DNA of 33,119 bases from NCBI GenBank assembly GCA_041484525.1, contig JBGPHT010000083.1:1-33119 (forward strand), written 5' to 3'. Made by a program: the position numbers and the translations under genes. Numbering within the stretch: the stretch's first letter is position 1; each line of letters begins with the position of its first letter. This stretch comes from JBGPHT01 sp041484525. Lineage in GTDB: Bacteria > Acidobacteriota > Terriglobia > Bryobacterales > Bryobacteraceae. Below the pieces are notes generated by a model. That model was not told the origin of the DNA, ran no database searches, and saw only the letters and a list, made by a program, of their open reading frames with translations. Shown here piece after piece: positions 16,721 through 24,829 of the stretch.

Positions 16721-16834
16721 CTTCGTCTCCTAAAATACATTTCGGGATGAGAATATCTTAGCAACTGGCGTACAAAACGGCCGCACAGGTTACGCTTCCC
16801 CACGCAGTAAGCTGGATTTGAAGGCAACAAGCGG

Positions 16835-17902
16835 ATGGATCGCAGATCGCATTTGCGCGAACCTGTGGACATGAGAGACGAACAGTATTGGGATGCAGTC
16901 CAGCGCCGCGACCGCGCGTCGGACGGCCGCTTCTTTTTCGGAGTGGTGACCACGGGTGTCTTCTGCCGGCCGTCTTGTCCTTCGCGCCGGCCGCTGCGGA
17001 AGAACGTCCGCTTCTACACGTCAGCGAAGGAGGCCGAGAGTGATGGACTACGCCCCTGCCTCCGCTGCCGTCCGCTGGAAAGCGACGGCCGCATCGCGCA
17101 ACTCTGCCGCTATATCGAACAGCACTCCGAGGAGCGCCTCGACTTGGCGGAACTGGCCGCCCGCGCCGGTCTGAGCCGCTTCCACCTGCAGCGCACCTTC
17201 AAGGCTGCCGCTGGGGTCACGCCGAAACAGTACGTGGAGGCTTGCCGTATGCGCAAACTGAAGCGCGGTCTGCAGTCGGGAAAAGATGTCACCTCGGCAG
17301 TGTACGACGCCGGGTTCGGGTCCTCAAGCCGTGTCTACGAGCGCGCCGACACGCGCCTCGGAATGACGCCGCGCCAATACCGCAAGGGCGGAAGCGGCCT
17401 CCAGATCACGTATGCGACGTTTGAATCGCCGCTCGGCATGGCGATGATCGGCGCCACCGACCGAGGCATCTGCTTCCTCCAGTTCGGCGAAAGCGCGCCC
17501 AAGCTGCTGGCCGGCTTGCGGCGCGAATACCCGGCAGCGGAGCTCAACGCGATGGCGCGGACATCACAGGAATTTCGCCAATGGATCGCGGGCGCGAACC
17601 GCTTATTTTCCGGCGCGCACACGGAACTGCCGCTCGATGTCCAAGGCACCGCGTTTCAGATGCAGGTCTGGAATTACCTCCAATCGATCCCGCGCGGCGA
17701 GGTCCGTTCGTATGCGGAGGTGGCGGCGGGAATCGGGCGGCCATCGGCAACCCGCGCCGTGGCGCGAGCCTGCGCCACCAACACCGTCGCTGTGGCGATC
17801 CCCTGCCATCGCGTGATCCGCGGCAACGGAGACATGGCCGGCTACCGTTGGGGAATCGACCGCAAGCGCGCTCTGCTCGAAAGCGAGCGCGCCGCGGGAT
17901 AA
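16835..17902 (+). CDS. ada: Ada: regulator and O6-methylguanine-DNA methyltransferase
   Basis: The 355-residue protein repairs methylated DNA and should activate genes of the adaptive response. The N-terminal zinc domain has Cys44, Cys48, Cys75 and Cys78 (FCRPSC and PCLRC) with exactly the 4-27-3 spacing of E. coli Ada; Cys44 corresponds to the methyl-accepting Cys38. An AraC-type helix-turn-helix follows (LDLAELAARAGLSRFHLQRT and a second unit ending MTPRQYRKGG). The C-terminal methyltransferase domain carries the suicide cysteine in IPCHRVIRGNG (Cys324). No clear ribosome site or Ada box was found; ATG at 16871 is an alternative start giving a family-like length. A single-gene ada is common. 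The downstream glycosyltransferase begins 45 bases later but is unlikely to be related. Confidence 0.93.
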   Translation: MDRRSHLREPVDMRDEQYWDAVQRRDRASDGRFFFGVVTTGVFCRPSCPSRRPLRKNVRFYTSAKEAESDGLRPCLRCRPLESDGRIAQLCRYIEQHSEERLDLAELAARAGLSRFHLQRTFKAAAGVTPKQYVEACRMRKLKRGLQSGKDVTSAVYDAGFGSSSRVYERADTRLGMTPRQYRKGGSGLQITYATFESPLGMAMIGATDRGICFLQFGESAPKLLAGLRREYPAAELNAMARTSQEFRQWIAGANRLFSGAHTELPLDVQGTAFQMQVWNYLQSIPRGEVRSYAEVAAGIGRPSATRAVARACATNTVAVAIPCHRVIRGNGDMAGYRWGIDRKRALLESERAAG

Positions 17903-17947
17903 ATTTGCACGAGCCGCGCACGGTGTGCTACGAATGGCACATCACCC

Positions 17948-19531
17948 ATGGCAAATGCGCGGAGACGCCGGAGCAGCGGCCGGCCGGAACAGACTACTGC
18001 CGATTCGCAGGGACTCTCCGAAAAGCAGCGCCAGCTTCTACTGCTCGTGCTGATTGTCGCTCTGGCCGCATTTCTTCGCTTCTACCAGCTCACATCCTTC
18101 CCGCCCGGTCTCACATCCGACGAAGCCATGAACGGGAATGATGGCCTGGAAGCCGTCGAAACCGGACACTTCAGCGTCTTCTATCCCCAGAACGGCGGAC
18201 GCGAGGGTCTCTTCATCAACATCCAGGCGGCGTTCGTCCAGGTGCTCGGCAACCAGGCGTGGGTGCTGCGGCTTCCCTCCGCGATCTTCGGCATCCTTAC
18301 TGTATGGGCGCTCTACTTTCTGGCGCGCAAGCTGTTCTCGCCGGCGGTGGGACTGCTGTCGTCCTTCTTCCTCGCCACATCTCTCTGGCACGTCATCTTT
18401 TCGAGAATCGGACTGCGCGCGATCAGTTCTGCATTCTTCCTGGTTTGGGCGACCTACCTCCTGTTAGACGCGCTCGATCGCGCGCGCGAGGGCGGTGCCT
18501 ATCGCGGCCGGATGGCCTGGGCCGGCGTGGTCTATGGTCTCGGATTCCATACTTATATTGCGTACCGGGTAAGCCCCGCGCTCATCGGACTGGTCCTGGC
18601 TTATTCGTTCGCGCAAGCGCGCAAGCAGGACTGGATTGGCGCTTGGCGCATCGGCGTCGCACTCTATGCCGCGATGGCGGCCGTAGTCGTTCTGCCGCTG
18701 GCAGTTTATTTCGCCGGCAACTCCGAGATGCTGGTACACCGCAGCGCCGAGGTTTCGGTGCTGCACACATCGTGGCCGGTCCTCGAAATCCTGGCCAACA
18801 TCCGGAAGACCGTCCAGATGATCTTCACGAAGGGCGACTACGACTGGCTGCACAACATCGCGTTCCGCCCCGTGGTCTTCTGGCCAGTGGCGATTCTCTT
18901 GGCGTTGGGAATTACGCTTGGATGCATCGCGCTCTACCGCGGCGGCCGCCGGTTCGCATATGCCGTCGTGCTGCTATGGTTGGCACTCGGCTCGGTGCCC
19001 GCCGTGCTCTCCATCGAGAACATGCCGAACGCAATCCGGTCCATCCTGATGATCCCGCCCATCTGTATGCTGGCCGCGGCTGCGGCGTACTGGATCTACG
19101 AGCGCCTTTCCAGGAAGGTGCGCCCGCAGTGGCTCCAGTTGGCGGGCGTGTTAGTGCTGCTGGCGCTGTGCTACGAGCCGTACCACAGCTACTTCGACGT
19201 ATGGGCGCCGAATTACAACGTGAGCCAGGTATTCAACGTCGGCGGCGCGGATGAGGCGGCGCGTATCAACGCCTTGCCGAAGACCACTCCCAAATACGTC
19301 GTGGCGGTGATGCCGGGGAGGCCGGGCATGCCGCCGGCCACGCAGACCGTCATGTTCCTGACCGGCAGCTACACCAAGCGGCAGCAGGACGAGCAGAACA
19401 TACATTACATCGCGCGCGAGGCAGGCGAGCCTACCGACGGCGTTGCATTTTGCCAGACAATGGCGGCGCGGCTGAAGGTCGGCAGCATGTTCTGTCTCCA
19501 GGTAAACTGGTCGCCGCCGCCGGTGTTCTAG
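17948..19531 (+). CDS. GT39-like membrane glycosyltransferase
   Basis: The 527-residue integral membrane protein should transfer a sugar from a polyprenyl-phosphate donor to protein or lipid on the outer face of the inner membrane. After a polar, Arg-rich N-terminus a first helix (QLLLLVLIVALAAFLRFYQL) leads to the extracytoplasmic loop TSDEAMNGNDGLEAVETG, whose acidic pair is the expected catalytic site of the PMT/ArnT group. GGREGLFINIQA follows. About ten hydrophobic segments come next, including LPSAIFGILTVWALYFLARKL and LLSSFFLATSLWHVIFSRIG. The C-terminal 100 residues are soluble and contain two Cys. The ATG at 17948 lacks a clear ribosome site. Its stop is two bases from the end of convergent leuD. 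Confidence 0.85.
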   Translation: MANARRRRSSGRPEQTTADSQGLSEKQRQLLLLVLIVALAAFLRFYQLTSFPPGLTSDEAMNGNDGLEAVETGHFSVFYPQNGGREGLFINIQAAFVQVLGNQAWVLRLPSAIFGILTVWALYFLARKLFSPAVGLLSSFFLATSLWHVIFSRIGLRAISSAFFLVWATYLLLDALDRAREGGAYRGRMAWAGVVYGLGFHTYIAYRVSPALIGLVLAYSFAQARKQDWIGAWRIGVALYAAMAAVVVLPLAVYFAGNSEMLVHRSAEVSVLHTSWPVLEILANIRKTVQMIFTKGDYDWLHNIAFRPVVFWPVAILLALGITLGCIALYRGGRRFAYAVVLLWLALGSVPAVLSIENMPNAIRSILMIPPICMLAAAAAYWIYERLSRKVRPQWLQLAGVLVLLALCYEPYHSYFDVWAPNYNVSQVFNVGGADEAARINALPKTTPKYVVAVMPGRPGMPPATQTVMFLTGSYTKRQQDEQNIHYIAREAGEPTDGVAFCQTMAARLKVGSMFCLQVNWSPPPVF

Positions 19532-19533
19532 CC

Positions 19534-20133
19534 TCAGCCCAGCGTGTTGATCGGCGGAGGGTGCGAATGTTCATACGCCGAAATGTCGCCCGCCCGCTTC
19601 AGGATGTAACCCAGTTCGTCCACGCCTTCGAGCAGGCAATGCTTCGAGAACCCGTCGATCGGAAACTCCACGCTGCGTCCCGATGGCGTGGTCACGGTCT
19701 GCGCCGCCAGGTCGAACTTCACCGTTGCGTCCGGCGCCGCCGCGAGCAACTCGGCGTGCACGTCAGCCGGCACTTCGATTGGCAGCAACGAGTTCTTCAA
19801 CGAGTTCTGTTTGAAAATGTCCGCGAAGCTGGTGGAGATGACAGCGCGGAAGCCGAACTGCGTCAGCGCCCAGGGGGCGTGCTCGCGGCTCGATCCGCAG
19901 CCGAAGTTATCGCCCGCCAGCAGCACCAGCGCGCCCTGCGATTCGGGACGATTGAGGACGAAATCGGGCTTCGGATTGCCTTGCGCGTCGTATCGCCAGT
20001 CGTTGAAGAGCTGCTTGTCGAGACCCTGCTTCGACGTCGTCTTGAGAAAGCGCGCCGGAATAATCTGGTCGGTATCGATGTTGTTGATGGCCAGCGTGAC
20101 CATCCGGCTTTCGAAATTCGTGAACGGCTTCAT
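19534..20133 (-). CDS. leuD: 3-isopropylmalate dehydratase small subunit
   Basis: LeuD (199 aa) forms the active enzyme with LeuC and helps isomerise 2-isopropylmalate to 3-isopropylmalate in leucine synthesis. Family motifs: NIDTDQIIPARFLKT (about residues 15-29), GDNFGCGSSREHAPWAL (about 75-91), ISTSFADIFKQNSLKNSLLP, and a C-terminal FPIDGFSKHCLLEGVDELGY. The ATG at 20133 overlaps the TGA of leuC as ATGA, so translation is probably coupled. A longer frame upstream has no family content. It is the last gene of the operon, ending two bases from the convergent glycosyltransferase with no room for a separate terminator. Confidence 0.96.
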   Translation of the reverse strand: MKPFTNFESRMVTLAINNIDTDQIIPARFLKTTSKQGLDKQLFNDWRYDAQGNPKPDFVLNRPESQGALVLLAGDNFGCGSSREHAPWALTQFGFRAVISTSFADIFKQNSLKNSLLPIEVPADVHAELLAAAPDATVKFDLAAQTVTTPSGRSVEFPIDGFSKHCLLEGVDELGYILKRAGDISAYEHSHPPPINTLG

Positions 20134-21530
20134 AGCAGTGTTCTCACATCGGTGACTACGCCCATGATGGCGCTCGCGGCCGCCGTGAGCGGGCTCGCGA
20201 GGAAGGTGCGGCCACCCGGGCCCTGGCGTCCTTCGAAGTTGCGGTTGCTGGTGGAAACGCTGTACTGGCCGGGCGCGAGTTGGTCGCCGTTCATCGCGAT
20301 GCACATCGAGCAGCCGGGCTCGCGCCACTCGCATCCGGCGGCGGTGAAGATTTCGGGGAGGCCTTCCGCGTGGGCCTGGCGCTTCACATCCTGCGACCCG
20401 GGCACCACCAGCACGCGCACCCTCGGATCCACTTTGCGACCCTTGAACACGGACGCCGCGGTGCGCAGATCGGAGATGCGGGAATTGGTGCAGCTTCCGA
20501 TGAACACGATGTCGATGGGGTGCCCCAGCAGCGGCTTGCCGCCCTCGAGGCCCATGTACTTCAGGGCCTTCGCGATCGAGTCGCGCTGCATGGGATCGGC
20601 GACATCCGAAGGAACGGGCAGCGACGCACCGATGGCCATGCCCATCCCGGGATTCGTACCGTACGTGATCATCGGCTCGAGCGCATCGGCGTCGATGGTG
20701 ATACTGCGGTCGTAGACTGCGCCCTCATCCGTCGGAAGCTGGCGCCAGCGCGCGAGTGCGGCGTCCCACGCCGCGCCTTGCGGAGCGTGCGGCCGCCCGT
20801 ACAAATACTGGAACGTCGTATCGTCCGGCGCAATCAGGCCGGCCCGCGCGCCGCCTTCGATCGACATGTTGCAGACCGTCATGCGCTCTTCCATGGAGAG
20901 CGACCGGATGGCGCTGCCCGTGTATTCGAAGACGCAGCCGGTACCGCCGCCGATACCGATGCGGGCGATCAGCGCCAGGATGATATCTTTGGCCGCAACT
21001 CCCGGCTTGAGCGTTCCTTCGACGCGCACTTGAAAGGTTTTCGAAGGCCGCTGCAGCAGGCACTGGGTGGCGAGCACGTGCTCCACTTCGCTGGTGCCGA
21101 TACCGAATGCCAGCGCCCCGAATGCGCCATGCGTTGCCGTGTGACTGTCGCCGCAGACCACCGTCAACCCCGGCTGCGTGAGGCCGAGCTCGGGGCCGAT
21201 CACGTGGACGATCCCCTGCCGGTCGCTGTGAATCCCCAGGCAGCGGATGCCGAACTCAGCGCAGTTGGTCTCGAGCTGGTCGAGCTGCTTGGCCGCGATC
21301 CTGTCGATGATGGGGAGTGAGCGGTCCGAGGTCGGAATCGAATGGTCGGCGGTGGCAATAGTGAGATCGGGCCGCCGAACCTTGAGGCCGCGCTCGCGCA
21401 GCCCCTGGAACGCCTGCGGCGAAGTGACTTCATGGACCAGATGCAGGTCGACAAACAGCAGCGTGGGTACGCCCGGCTGTTCGTGGACCACATGCGACTG
21501 CCAGAGTTTTTCAATGATCGTACGTGGCAT
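20130..21530 (-). CDS. leuC: 3-isopropylmalate dehydratase large subunit
   Basis: The 466-residue aconitase-family subunit binds a [4Fe-4S] cluster and works with LeuD. The cluster cysteines are visible in GSCTNSR (one) and EPGCSMCIAMN (two). Other family signatures: MPRTIIEKLWQSHVV at the start, LLFVDLHLVHEVTSPQAF, VCGDSHTATHGAFGALAFGIG, EVEHVLATQCL, and GRQGPGGRTFLASPLTAAAS near the end. The length is that of typical bacterial LeuC. It lies 18 bases after leuB and overlaps leuD by four bases. Regulation should follow the whole operon from the leuA promoter. Confidence 0.97.
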   Translation of the reverse strand: MPRTIIEKLWQSHVVHEQPGVPTLLFVDLHLVHEVTSPQAFQGLRERGLKVRRPDLTIATADHSIPTSDRSLPIIDRIAAKQLDQLETNCAEFGIRCLGIHSDRQGIVHVIGPELGLTQPGLTVVCGDSHTATHGAFGALAFGIGTSEVEHVLATQCLLQRPSKTFQVRVEGTLKPGVAAKDIILALIARIGIGGGTGCVFEYTGSAIRSLSMEERMTVCNMSIEGGARAGLIAPDDTTFQYLYGRPHAPQGAAWDAALARWRQLPTDEGAVYDRSITIDADALEPMITYGTNPGMGMAIGASLPVPSDVADPMQRDSIAKALKYMGLEGGKPLLGHPIDIVFIGSCTNSRISDLRTAASVFKGRKVDPRVRVLVVPGSQDVKRQAHAEGLPEIFTAAGCEWREPGCSMCIAMNGDQLAPGQYSVSTSNRNFEGRQGPGGRTFLASPLTAAASAIMGVVTDVRTLL

Positions 21531-21548
21531 AGCTATTTCGGTGACACT

Positions 21549-22613
21549 CTAGAGCGCATCGCAGATGGCCTCTCCTACTTGTATGGTAGTCGCTGGCGTG
21601 CCGCTCGGTTTCAAATCGGCGGTTACCCGTCCACTACGGAGGATGGTCTCGATGGCGGTCTCGACGGCGTTGGCCTCTTCCTTCAATCCAAAACTGTAGG
21701 CGAACATGGCGGCCACCGACGCGATCGCGCCCAGCGGGTTCGCCTTGTTCTGACCCGCGATATCCGGCGCTGAGCCGTGGACCGGTTCGTACAGCCCGCC
21801 GCCGTCGCCGATCGACGCCGAGGGCAGCATCCCGATCGATCCGGCCAGCACCGCACCTTCGTCGCTCAGAATATCGCCGAACATGTTTTCCGTAAGGACC
21901 ACGTCGAATCGTCGCGGATTCAGAATGAGCTGCATGGCGCAATTGTCCACCAACAGATGGTCGAGTTCGACGTCGGGAAACTCCTTCGCCACCTCGATCA
22001 CCACGCGCCGCCACAACTGCGAGTTCTCGAGCACGTTCGACTTATCCACCGAGGTGACTTTCTTGCGGCGCGCGCGCGCCAGGTGGAAGGCCTTGCGGGA
22101 GACGCGCTCTATTTCCGAGCGCGTGTAGGTCATGGTATTGACCGCCCGCGTTTCCGCACCGTCTTCGATGATGCCGCGCGGAGTTCCGTAATAAATCCCG
22201 CCCGTCAGTTCGCGGACGATGATCATGTCGGTGCCTTCCACCAGGTGATTCTTCAGGGGAGAAGAATCGAGTTGTGACGCATACGCTCGCACCGGGCGCA
22301 GGTTGGCATACACACCCAGCGCCTTGCGAATTCCCAGCAAACCTTTTTCCGGCCGCTTCTCGGGCGGCGCGTTGTCGAATTCGGGCAGGCCCACGGCGCC
22401 CATCAGCGTCGCGCCGGCTTCGAGCGCCAGGCGGACGGTCTCGTCAGGCAAAGGCGACCCCGTTTTGTGGATCGCAGTGCCGCCCAGCAGGCCTTCCGTG
22501 ATCTTCAGCGTGTGGCCGTATTTTTCGGAAACGCGGCGCAGCACGCGCACCGCTTCGCCGGTGACTTCGGTGCCGATGCCGTCACCCGGAAGAACCAGGA
22601 CGTTGAGATTCAT
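21549..22613 (-). CDS. leuB: 3-isopropylmalate dehydrogenase
   Basis: This 354-residue cytoplasmic enzyme oxidises and decarboxylates 3-isopropylmalate with NAD to the keto-acid precursor of leucine. Visible are the N-terminal LVLPGDGIGTEVTGEAV, ELTGGIYYGTPRG (substrate binding), and VLTENMFGDILSDEGAVL (metal-binding Asp residues). GSIGMLPSASIGDGGGLYEP and VHGSAPDIAGQNKANPLGAI (nucleotide binding) follow. The length matches bacterial LeuB. It begins three bases after the leuA stop, with GGCGGA in the leuA end as a probable ribosome site. Confidence 0.97.
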   Translation of the reverse strand: MNLNVLVLPGDGIGTEVTGEAVRVLRRVSEKYGHTLKITEGLLGGTAIHKTGSPLPDETVRLALEAGATLMGAVGLPEFDNAPPEKRPEKGLLGIRKALGVYANLRPVRAYASQLDSSPLKNHLVEGTDMIIVRELTGGIYYGTPRGIIEDGAETRAVNTMTYTRSEIERVSRKAFHLARARRKKVTSVDKSNVLENSQLWRRVVIEVAKEFPDVELDHLLVDNCAMQLILNPRRFDVVLTENMFGDILSDEGAVLAGSIGMLPSASIGDGGGLYEPVHGSAPDIAGQNKANPLGAIASVAAMFAYSFGLKEEANAVETAIETILRSGRVTADLKPSGTPATTIQVGEAICDAL

Positions 22614-22616
22614 GCG

Positions 22617-23795
22617 TTAGTCCGCCGCCACGCCCGCGGCCTTGTGGCCTTGGACCTGCTGGATCAGCGCCGTGATCTCTTCGTCCATCAGGCCCTTCTT
22701 GCGATGGTCGGCCACCGCTGTGAAGGCATGATAGAGCGCATCCAACTCTTCCCGCGAGACCTCGAAGCCCAGTTCCTTGGCACGCTCGTGGAGGGCGTGG
22801 CGGCCGCTGTGCTTGCCCAGCACCAGCTTGCCTTCGGGGACGCCGACCGAGCGCGGGTCGATGATCTCGTAAGTCGATTTCTCCTTGAGGTACCCATCCT
22901 GGTGGATGCCCGCCTCATGCGCGAAGGCGTTGCGCCCCACGATGGCCTTGTTGGGTTGCGGGCCAAACGTGATGATGCTCGACAGCAACTGGCTGGCCGA
23001 GTACAGGTGCTCGGCATGGATACCGGTGTGGTACGGGTACGAGTCGGCGCGCGTTTTGAGGATCATGACGATCTCTTCCATCGAGCAGTTGCCCGCCCGC
23101 TCGCCGATGCCGTTGATGGTGCACTCGATCTGGCGCGCGCCGCCTTCGACCGCGGCCAGCGAGTTCGCAACCGCTAGGCCCAGATCGTCGTGGCAATGGA
23201 CGCTCACGATGGCGCAATCGCCGAGCGCCTTCACGATGCGTCCGATCAGCGCGCCATATTCTTTGGGCGTGGAATAGCCCACCGTATCCGGAATGTTGAC
23301 CGTGCGCGCGCCGGCCGCAACCACGGCCCTGGATACCTTTTCGAGGAAATCGGGATCGGTGCGCGCACCGTCTTCGGCCGAGAACTCGACGTCGTCCACG
23401 TGCCGCCGCGCCAGCTCCACCGCGGCCACGGCGTCATCCAGCACCTGCTGCTGCGACTTCTTTAGTTTGTACTTGAGGTGAATCTCGCTGGTGGCGATGA
23501 AAGTGTGGATGCGTGGGCGCTTGGCGGGGGCCAGAGCTTTCGCTGCACGCTCCACATCGAGCGTGCAACAGCGCGCCAGCGCCGCCACTTGGGCCCACGG
23601 GAACTCGCGGCTCACCGCTTCCACGGCTTCGAAATCGCCTTCCGACGCGATGGGGAAGCCGGCTTCGAGAATATCCACCCCGAGCTCGACCAGCTTGCGT
23701 GCCATGCGAAGCTTCTCGGGAACTGTCATGCTGCAGCCGGGCGACTGCTCGCCATCGCGCAGCGTCGTGTCGAAGATGTATACGCGGTCGCTCAT
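22617..23795 (-). CDS. leuA: 2-isopropylmalate synthase, short form without regulatory domain
   Basis: The 392-residue enzyme should condense acetyl-CoA with 2-ketoisovalerate, the first committed leucine step. It begins RVYIFDTTLRDGEQSPGCSM, has LEAGFPIASEGDFEAV, SVHCHDDLGLAVANSLAAVE (metal-binding His) and IECTINGIGERAGNCSMEEI, all of the bacterial LeuA type. NAFAHEAGIHQDGYLK follows, with a helical end (ITALIQQVQGHKAAG). E. coli LeuA is about 520 residues; the missing 130 are the C-terminal leucine-binding domain. The frame ends with a clean stop and no remnant, since leuB follows after three bases. GGAG precedes the ATG. A homocitrate or citramalate synthase is an alternative by length, but the leuBCD context and N-terminal signature favour LeuA. 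Confidence 0.9.
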   Translation of the reverse strand: MSDRVYIFDTTLRDGEQSPGCSMTVPEKLRMARKLVELGVDILEAGFPIASEGDFEAVEAVSREFPWAQVAALARCCTLDVERAAKALAPAKRPRIHTFIATSEIHLKYKLKKSQQQVLDDAVAAVELARRHVDDVEFSAEDGARTDPDFLEKVSRAVVAAGARTVNIPDTVGYSTPKEYGALIGRIVKALGDCAIVSVHCHDDLGLAVANSLAAVEGGARQIECTINGIGERAGNCSMEEIVMILKTRADSYPYHTGIHAEHLYSASQLLSSIITFGPQPNKAIVGRNAFAHEAGIHQDGYLKEKSTYEIIDPRSVGVPEGKLVLGKHSGRHALHERAKELGFEVSREELDALYHAFTAVADHRKKGLMDEEITALIQQVQGHKAAGVAAD

Positions 23796-23905
23796 GAATT
23801 CTCCGATACGAGCATTATTGCGAGATCCGTGAGATTTAGCAAATTTATAATATTAGCGGAGTATATTAACAGATGTTATGATCGAATTGGCCGGTCCGCA
23901 GCCGT
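23796..23905. promoter_or_regulatory. Divergent leuA/lysR control region with LysR-type site
   Basis: This 110-base AT-rich gap holds both promoters. TAATAT (23848-23853) and ATATTA (23863-23868) form a perfect inverted repeat around nine bases; the T at 23851 and A at 23863 fit the T-N11-A pattern of LysR-type sites. On the plus strand TATAAT (23846-23851) is a perfect -10 for the regulator gene but lacks a well-spaced -35. On the minus strand TGTTAA followed about 16 bases later by TATAAA is a possible leuA promoter. Overlap of site and promoters fits autorepression and operon control; this is inference. Confidence 0.55.
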
Positions 23906-24775
23906 ATGGAACTCTATTCCCTCCAGGTCTTTCACACCATCGCCACCGAGCGCAGCTTCTCCCGTGCCGCCGAAAAGCTCCTGCGCACGCAGCCCGCCGT
24001 ATCGCTCGCCCTGCAGCGCCTCGAACAGGAGTTGGGTGAAAAGCTGATCGACCGCTCCGGCAAAGAACTCATCCTCACCGATGCCGGCCGCATCGTGCTC
24101 GACTACGCCCGCCGCTTCCAGAGCCTGGTCCATGAGCTCGGCAACTCGCTGGCGGAGCTGCGCGACAACTCGGCGGGCCGGCTGACCATAGGCGCCAACG
24201 AATCTACTACCCTCTATCTGCTGCAGCACATCGAGCGGTACCGCGATCTGTATCCGAAGGTGAAGGTACAGGTGCGCCGCAGCCTCTCGAGCAAGATCCC
24301 GACCGAACTGCTCGACGGCAACCTGGAGCTGGGCGTCATCTCCTACGACCCGGCGGATGAACGCCTGAAGTCGAAGGTGATCTACACCGATTCGTTGGCC
24401 TTCGTGGTTTCGCCCAAACACCGGCTGGCGCACCGCAAGTCTGTGAACATCTCCGATCTGGGGTCGGAAACGTTCATCGCGCACAACGTGATTTCGCCGT
24501 ACCGCGAAGTAGTGCTGCGGGAATTCCAACAACACAAGGTGCCTTTAAGGATGGATGTGGAGATGCCGACCATCGAGACCATCCGCAAGCTGGTGCAGGA
24601 AAACCTGGGCGTGGCGTTTCTGCCGCGGATGTGCGTCGAGCAGGAAATCCGCAGCAAGGCGCTATACGAAGTGCGGGTGAAGGAAATGCACGTCGAGCGC
24701 AAGATCCGCCTGATCTATCCGACCCGCCGAGCGTTGAGCCACGCCGCCCACGCTTTCCTCGAAGTCGTCGGATAG
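23906..24775 (+). CDS. LysR-family transcriptional regulator
   Basis: The 289-residue protein starts with the LysR winged helix-turn-helix (MELYSLQVFHTIATERSFSR, then AAEKLLRTQPAVSLALQRLE). A linker helix and an effector-binding domain of two alpha/beta halves follow (LTIGANESTTLYLLQHIERY, LELGVISYDPADERL, LAFVVSPKHRLAHRKSV, NLGVAFLPRMCVEQEI). It is complete in length. It is transcribed away from leuA with the shared 110-base control region between them, so it probably regulates the leucine operon; an isopropylmalate-type or amino-acid ligand is plausible but unproven. No good ribosome site is seen before the ATG at 23906. Confidence 0.92.
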   Translation: MELYSLQVFHTIATERSFSRAAEKLLRTQPAVSLALQRLEQELGEKLIDRSGKELILTDAGRIVLDYARRFQSLVHELGNSLAELRDNSAGRLTIGANESTTLYLLQHIERYRDLYPKVKVQVRRSLSSKIPTELLDGNLELGVISYDPADERLKSKVIYTDSLAFVVSPKHRLAHRKSVNISDLGSETFIAHNVISPYREVVLREFQQHKVPLRMDVEMPTIETIRKLVQENLGVAFLPRMCVEQEIRSKALYEVRVKEMHVERKIRLIYPTRRALSHAAHAFLEVVG

Positions 24776-24776
24776 T

Positions 24777-24810
24777 ATTTCGGGGACAGGCTGTTGCCGG
24801 TCCCCGAAAT
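24777..24810. terminator. Bidirectional terminator between lysR and the repeat protein
   Basis: ATTTCGGGGAC (24777-24787) pairs perfectly with GTCCCCGAAAT (24800-24810) around a 12-base loop, two bases after the LysR stop. The AT ends of the stem supply a short T-rich tail on both strands. It serves convergent genes. Confidence 0.75.
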
Positions 24811-24829
24811 TCAGCCCGCGTCCTACCCT

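Noticed and set aside
16721..16834. Ada-box operator upstream of ada
   Set aside because: No convincing match to the known Ada box was found in the gap.
20280..21320. A 346-codon plus-strand frame opposite leuC
   Set aside because: It is the antisense of a confidently identified gene.
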